DNA of 64,000 nucleotides, from NCBI GenBank assembly GCA_963931655.1, contig OZ007036.1, positions 310,001 through 374,000 of the forward strand. The letters are read 5' to 3'. This stretch comes from Butyricicoccus_B sp017886875 (GTDB lineage: Bacteria; Bacillota; Clostridia; Oscillospirales; Butyricicoccaceae). The position numbers and the translations under genes were made by a program. Below are positions 61,729 to 64,000 of the stretch, piece after piece. Under the pieces are notes generated by a model that saw only the letters and a program-made list of their open reading frames with translations, was not told where the DNA came from and searched no databases. The stretch's first letter is position 1. Every line of letters starts with the position of its first letter.

Positions 61729-62502
61729 ATGTTAAATTATATAAAGGAAAGAATATATAAAAATCCATTACAAGTAGAATTAAATAAAATAGAAAAAATA
61801 GAAAATAAAATAATAAAAGAGCGAATTAATTATAAACCAAAAAATTTTAATATACCCGAAAAAGTAAATGATACTCTTAAAAAGGCATTTAATACAGCTT
61901 TTGACATTGTTTTTAGCAAAGGTACAAGTATAATAGAAAAAACATATGATAAATCTGAAAAAGAAAAGGATTTTTTGATAAGAGATTTTATATTTAATAA
62001 CAATCCAAATAAAAAAGAAATCAAAAAGTTAAAAACTAAAAATATAAACAATATAGTATTAAGTACAGCAGAGGGCGTTGGACTTGGTTTACTTGGTATA
62101 GGTTTACCAGATATAGTTTTGTTTGTAGGAATGATTTTAAAAGGTGTATATGAGATATCTATAAAATATGGTATAGATTATAATTTGCCTGAAGAAAGAA
62201 TGTTTATTTTAAAACTTTTACAAGCATCTATGCAAAAAGGAGAGGAATTTGTAAATGTAGATAATCAATTAAATGATATTATAAAAAATGATTTTATAGA
62301 GAGTGATGAAGATATAAAAAATCAAATAACAAAAACATCAAATGTATTTGCAGATGAAATGTTAATTATGAAGTTTATACAAGGTTTACCTATTATAGGT
62401 ATTATAGGAGGGCTTTCAAATCCAGTATATTATAATAAAATAATTAGTTTTGTTGAGTTAAAGTATAGGAAGAGATACTTATATAAAAAATTACATCATT
62501 AA
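61729..62502 (+). CDS. EcsC family protein
   Basis: 257 residues. Conserved EcsC core: STAEGVGLGLLGIGLPD, FVGMILKGVYEISIKYG and FMILKLLQ-type FILKLLQASMQKG. The N-terminal 100 residues are basic and helical. EcsC is linked in Bacillus to the EcsAB transporter, but the function of stand-alone members is unknown. Two hydrophobic stretches (about 105-140 and 215-235) may touch the membrane. It lies between the EFR1 gene and the DUF4230 gene. Confidence 0.85.
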   Translation: MLNYIKERIYKNPLQVELNKIEKIENKIIKERINYKPKNFNIPEKVNDTLKKAFNTAFDIVFSKGTSIIEKTYDKSEKEKDFLIRDFIFNNNPNKKEIKKLKTKNINNIVLSTAEGVGLGLLGIGLPDIVLFVGMILKGVYEISIKYGIDYNLPEERMFILKLLQASMQKGEEFVNVDNQLNDIIKNDFIESDEDIKNQITKTSNVFADEMLIMKFIQGLPIIGIIGGLSNPVYYNKIISFVELKYRKRYLYKKLHH

Positions 62503-62544
62503 ATTTATCTTTTTACCTCTTGCTATAAGGAGAGTTTAGCGATT

Positions 62545-63114
62545 ATGAAAAACAAGATTATCATCATATTGATAGTTTTAGTTAGCATTTTAATATTTGC
62601 AGGGGGTAAAAATTATATTTTAAACGATAGTAAAACCGTAGAAATAGGGTTTGAAAATATTGGTGAGCTTGTAACACAATCGGTATATTGTACAGAAGTA
62701 AATGTTATAGAGGCTTCAAGAGAATTATGGGGTATTGAAATACCATTTACGCAAAGCAAGTATATTTATAGCTATGATGTTATAATAAAAGCGGGTTATG
62801 ATTTTGAAGATATAAAATGGAGTGTCAAAGATAATGTTATAACGGTTATATTGCCAGAGGTTAAAATTTTAAGCAATGAAATAGTTGATGGTTCATTTAA
62901 GGTGTATCATGAGCAAGAAAGTATATTTAGACCTATTTCCTTAGCAGAGAATAATAAAGCTCAAGAAAATTTAAAAGAAAATGCAAAACAAAGTGCAATA
63001 GATAACGGTTTGTATGAAAATGCAACAGAAAATGCAAAAACAATACTTAAAAGCTTTTTTTCAAATGCATATGATTTAAAAGAATATGAAATTAAATTCA
63101 AAAAACAGCAGTAA
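62545..63114 (+). CDS. DUF4230 family membrane-anchored protein
   Basis: 189 residues. One N-terminal helix (about 3-20) anchors a beta-rich outer domain with IGELVTQSVYCTEVN, YSYDVIIKAGYDFEDIKW and VITVILPEVKILSNEI, then an Asn/Lys-rich helical end (LKENAKQSAIDNGLYENA). The function is unknown. AAGGAGAG precedes the ATG. It is probably the last gene of the EFR1-EcsC-DUF4230 run, and its stop lies in the shared terminator with the convergent anti-sigma gene. Confidence 0.85.
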   Translation: MKNKIIIILIVLVSILIFAGGKNYILNDSKTVEIGFENIGELVTQSVYCTEVNVIEASRELWGIEIPFTQSKYIYSYDVIIKAGYDFEDIKWSVKDNVITVILPEVKILSNEIVDGSFKVYHEQESIFRPISLAENNKAQENLKENAKQSAIDNGLYENATENAKTILKSFFSNAYDLKEYEIKFKKQQ

Positions 63115-63133
63115 AATTAATTACTGCTGTTTT
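63102..63133. terminator. Bidirectional terminator overlapping both gene ends
   Basis: AAAACAGCAGTAA pairs perfectly with TTACTGCTGTTTT around a 6-base loop. The stop codons of the DUF4230 gene and of the convergent anti-sigma gene lie inside the stem region. Confidence 0.85.
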
Positions 63134-63902
63134 GGTTATTATGATGACCGTTTTGTTTGCCATATTGGTGATGACCATTGTTATTATTTTGATTACAATT
63201 TTGACCTTGACCAGAATAGCTGGTTGAGTTTGTGTCATATTGGTTATCATTTTGTTTTACACTGGAAATTAAATCGTTAATTTCTCGCATTGACATTTGT
63301 TTTACTTCATCAGAAGTTAAATTTATACCTAACTCTTTAAGTTGTAAATATGCTTTATATTTGCCATATGATAGCCCCAGCGAATGAGCATCAGAAACTT
63401 CATCAGAATTTAAAGAATAACAATGCATATTTTGATTTTGAGAAGTGCAATGAGATACATATTCAAGTATATTTTCGCCTTGACTTTGGTCTATTGGCAG
63501 TACAGCAATAGACAAAGTTTCATCATTAGATAGGCAGTTTAAAACAGTTTCACTTTCAAGAATTTCATCAATAGCAGAGTTATAATCCTTAAACATAATA
63601 TTCAGAGAGTCAGAAAGAATTTCACCATCAGAATTATAAGAGTCAACCGATATTATTTTATCAAAACGGTTAACATCAAGCTCAATAGAAGGGTTAATGT
63701 CTATGCTAATAACAGATGTAGGGGTAAAATATTCTTTATATCCGCCAAAGCCTATAAGGGCTAAACATGCAAAAGTTGCACACATTGGACGTAAAATACT
63801 GCGTTTATGATGCGTTTTACTTTCGATAAAAGTTATAGTTTGACTTTTAAGGTTATCATCTGCATGTATGTTATCAAAAGCTGATTTAATTTTATTCTGC
63901 AT
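63117..63902 (-). CDS. RsgI-like anti-sigma factor
   Basis: 261 residues. A short cytoplasmic N-terminus (about 1-36) is followed by one membrane helix (about 37-55) and the RsgI-type outer domain with SIDINPSIELDVNRFDKIISVDS and YKAYLQLKELGINLT, then a low-complexity tail rich in Asn, Gln, Gly and His (from about 215). The N-terminus is expected to hold the sigma factor at the membrane. It overlaps the end of that sigma gene by 11 bp, and GGAGGTG precedes the ATG at 63902. The signal read by the outer part is unknown. Confidence 0.82.
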   Translation of the reverse strand: MQNKIKSAFDNIHADDNLKSQTITFIESKTHHKRSILRPMCATFACLALIGFGGYKEYFTPTSVISIDINPSIELDVNRFDKIISVDSYNSDGEILSDSLNIMFKDYNSAIDEILESETVLNCLSNDETLSIAVLPIDQSQGENILEYVSHCTSQNQNMHCYSLNSDEVSDAHSLGLSYGKYKAYLQLKELGINLTSDEVKQMSMREINDLISSVKQNDNQYDTNSTSYSGQGQNCNQNNNNGHHQYGKQNGHHNNQNSSN

Positions 63903-64000
63903 AGTCATCACCTCCTAAAGTGGTTTTAAGAAGCTGTTTACCTCTATTTAGATATGTATATATAGTATTTACATTTTTATTTAATATTTTTCCGATTTCT
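63892..64000 (-). CDS. RNA polymerase sigma factor, C-terminal end (partial)
   Basis: The last 35 residues, EIGKILNKNVNTIYTYLNRG then KQLLKTTLGGDDYAE, are the region 4 helix-turn-helix of an ECF/SigI-type sigma factor that binds the -35 element. The start lies beyond the window. The overlap with the RsgI-like gene supports a sigma/anti-sigma pair. Confidence 0.8.
   Translation of the reverse strand, partial: EIGKILNKNVNTIYTYLNRGKQLLKTTLGGDDYAE

Noticed and set aside
55049..63900. Second intervening element covering the right part of the window
   Set aside because: Only the left edge (the cotJC break near 55033) is suspicious; no recombinase, matching repeat or cotJC remainder was found, so it is recorded as a question and not as a feature.

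Overview
The window is an AT-rich, strictly bacterial stretch that fits an anaerobic, spore-forming, fermentative member of the Clostridia. Evidence includes a cotJABC spore-coat operon with a sigma-K-like promoter, a crotonyl/butyryl-pathway 3-hydroxybutyryl-CoA dehydrogenase written in the codon style of a highly expressed gene, DUF3793 plus flavodoxin under DtxR-type iron boxes, Gram-positive ribosome binding sites, and many clostridial families (EFR1-type ferredoxin, TIGR03905, TIGR01440, RsgI-like anti-sigma factor). No rRNA, tRNA or CRISPR array was seen.

Left part (1-37 kb), ordinary chromosome. An iron-type DtxR repressor is followed by a TetM/EF-G-like ribosomal GTPase fused to a C-terminal NYN (YacP/Rae1-like) nuclease domain, DUF2798 and RlmD. 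Next is a resistance/signalling block: a BlaR1-BlaI-ABC transporter operon, a second ABC transporter pair with several frameshifts, a LytTR two-component pair, an OmpR two-component pair and a MacB/FtsX transporter whose ATPase carries a nonsense codon. A FapA-CheX-CheY operon, the iron-regulated DUF3793-flavodoxin operon, polA, an oxidoreductase, threonine synthase, a broken SBP-GGDEF-EAL gene, an intact GGDEF gene, hbd, a MATE exporter and a TIGR01440-HAD-TSCPD operon follow.

Centre (37.87-54.81 kb). The third gene of the spore-coat operon, cotJC, is split by a 16,938-bp element. The two halves of cotJC rejoin in frame across a 9-bp direct repeat containing a GG core. The element's own ends, joined, form a near-perfect inverted repeat (23 of 25 positions per arm) around that GG, as expected of the attP of a large serine recombinase. 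Such a recombinase is the last gene of the element. This architecture resembles the skin element in sigK and is the main discovery candidate, with the caveat that the cotJC 3' end is itself truncated. Cargo: a SLOG protein, phage-type repressors and operators, an HNH gene with a frameshift, several small unknown proteins, a NgoPII/HaeIII-like restriction-modification pair, a resolvase, a CbbX/SpoVK-like AAA ATPase, and three cytoplasmic leucine-rich-repeat proteins, two of them with double zinc ribbons.

Right part (55-64 kb). Another BlaI/BlaR1-like pair with operators, a methyl-accepting chemotaxis protein, a collapsed glycosyltransferase-like gene, a small protein of spore-surface type, a conserved unknown protein, an EFR1 ferredoxin-EcsC-DUF4230 run, and an RsgI-like anti-sigma factor with the tail of its sigma factor at the window edge.

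A recurring theme is gene damage: at least four single-base indels, mostly in A/T homopolymers, plus nonsense codons and internal deletions. Real decay and assembly error cannot be separated from the sequence alone.
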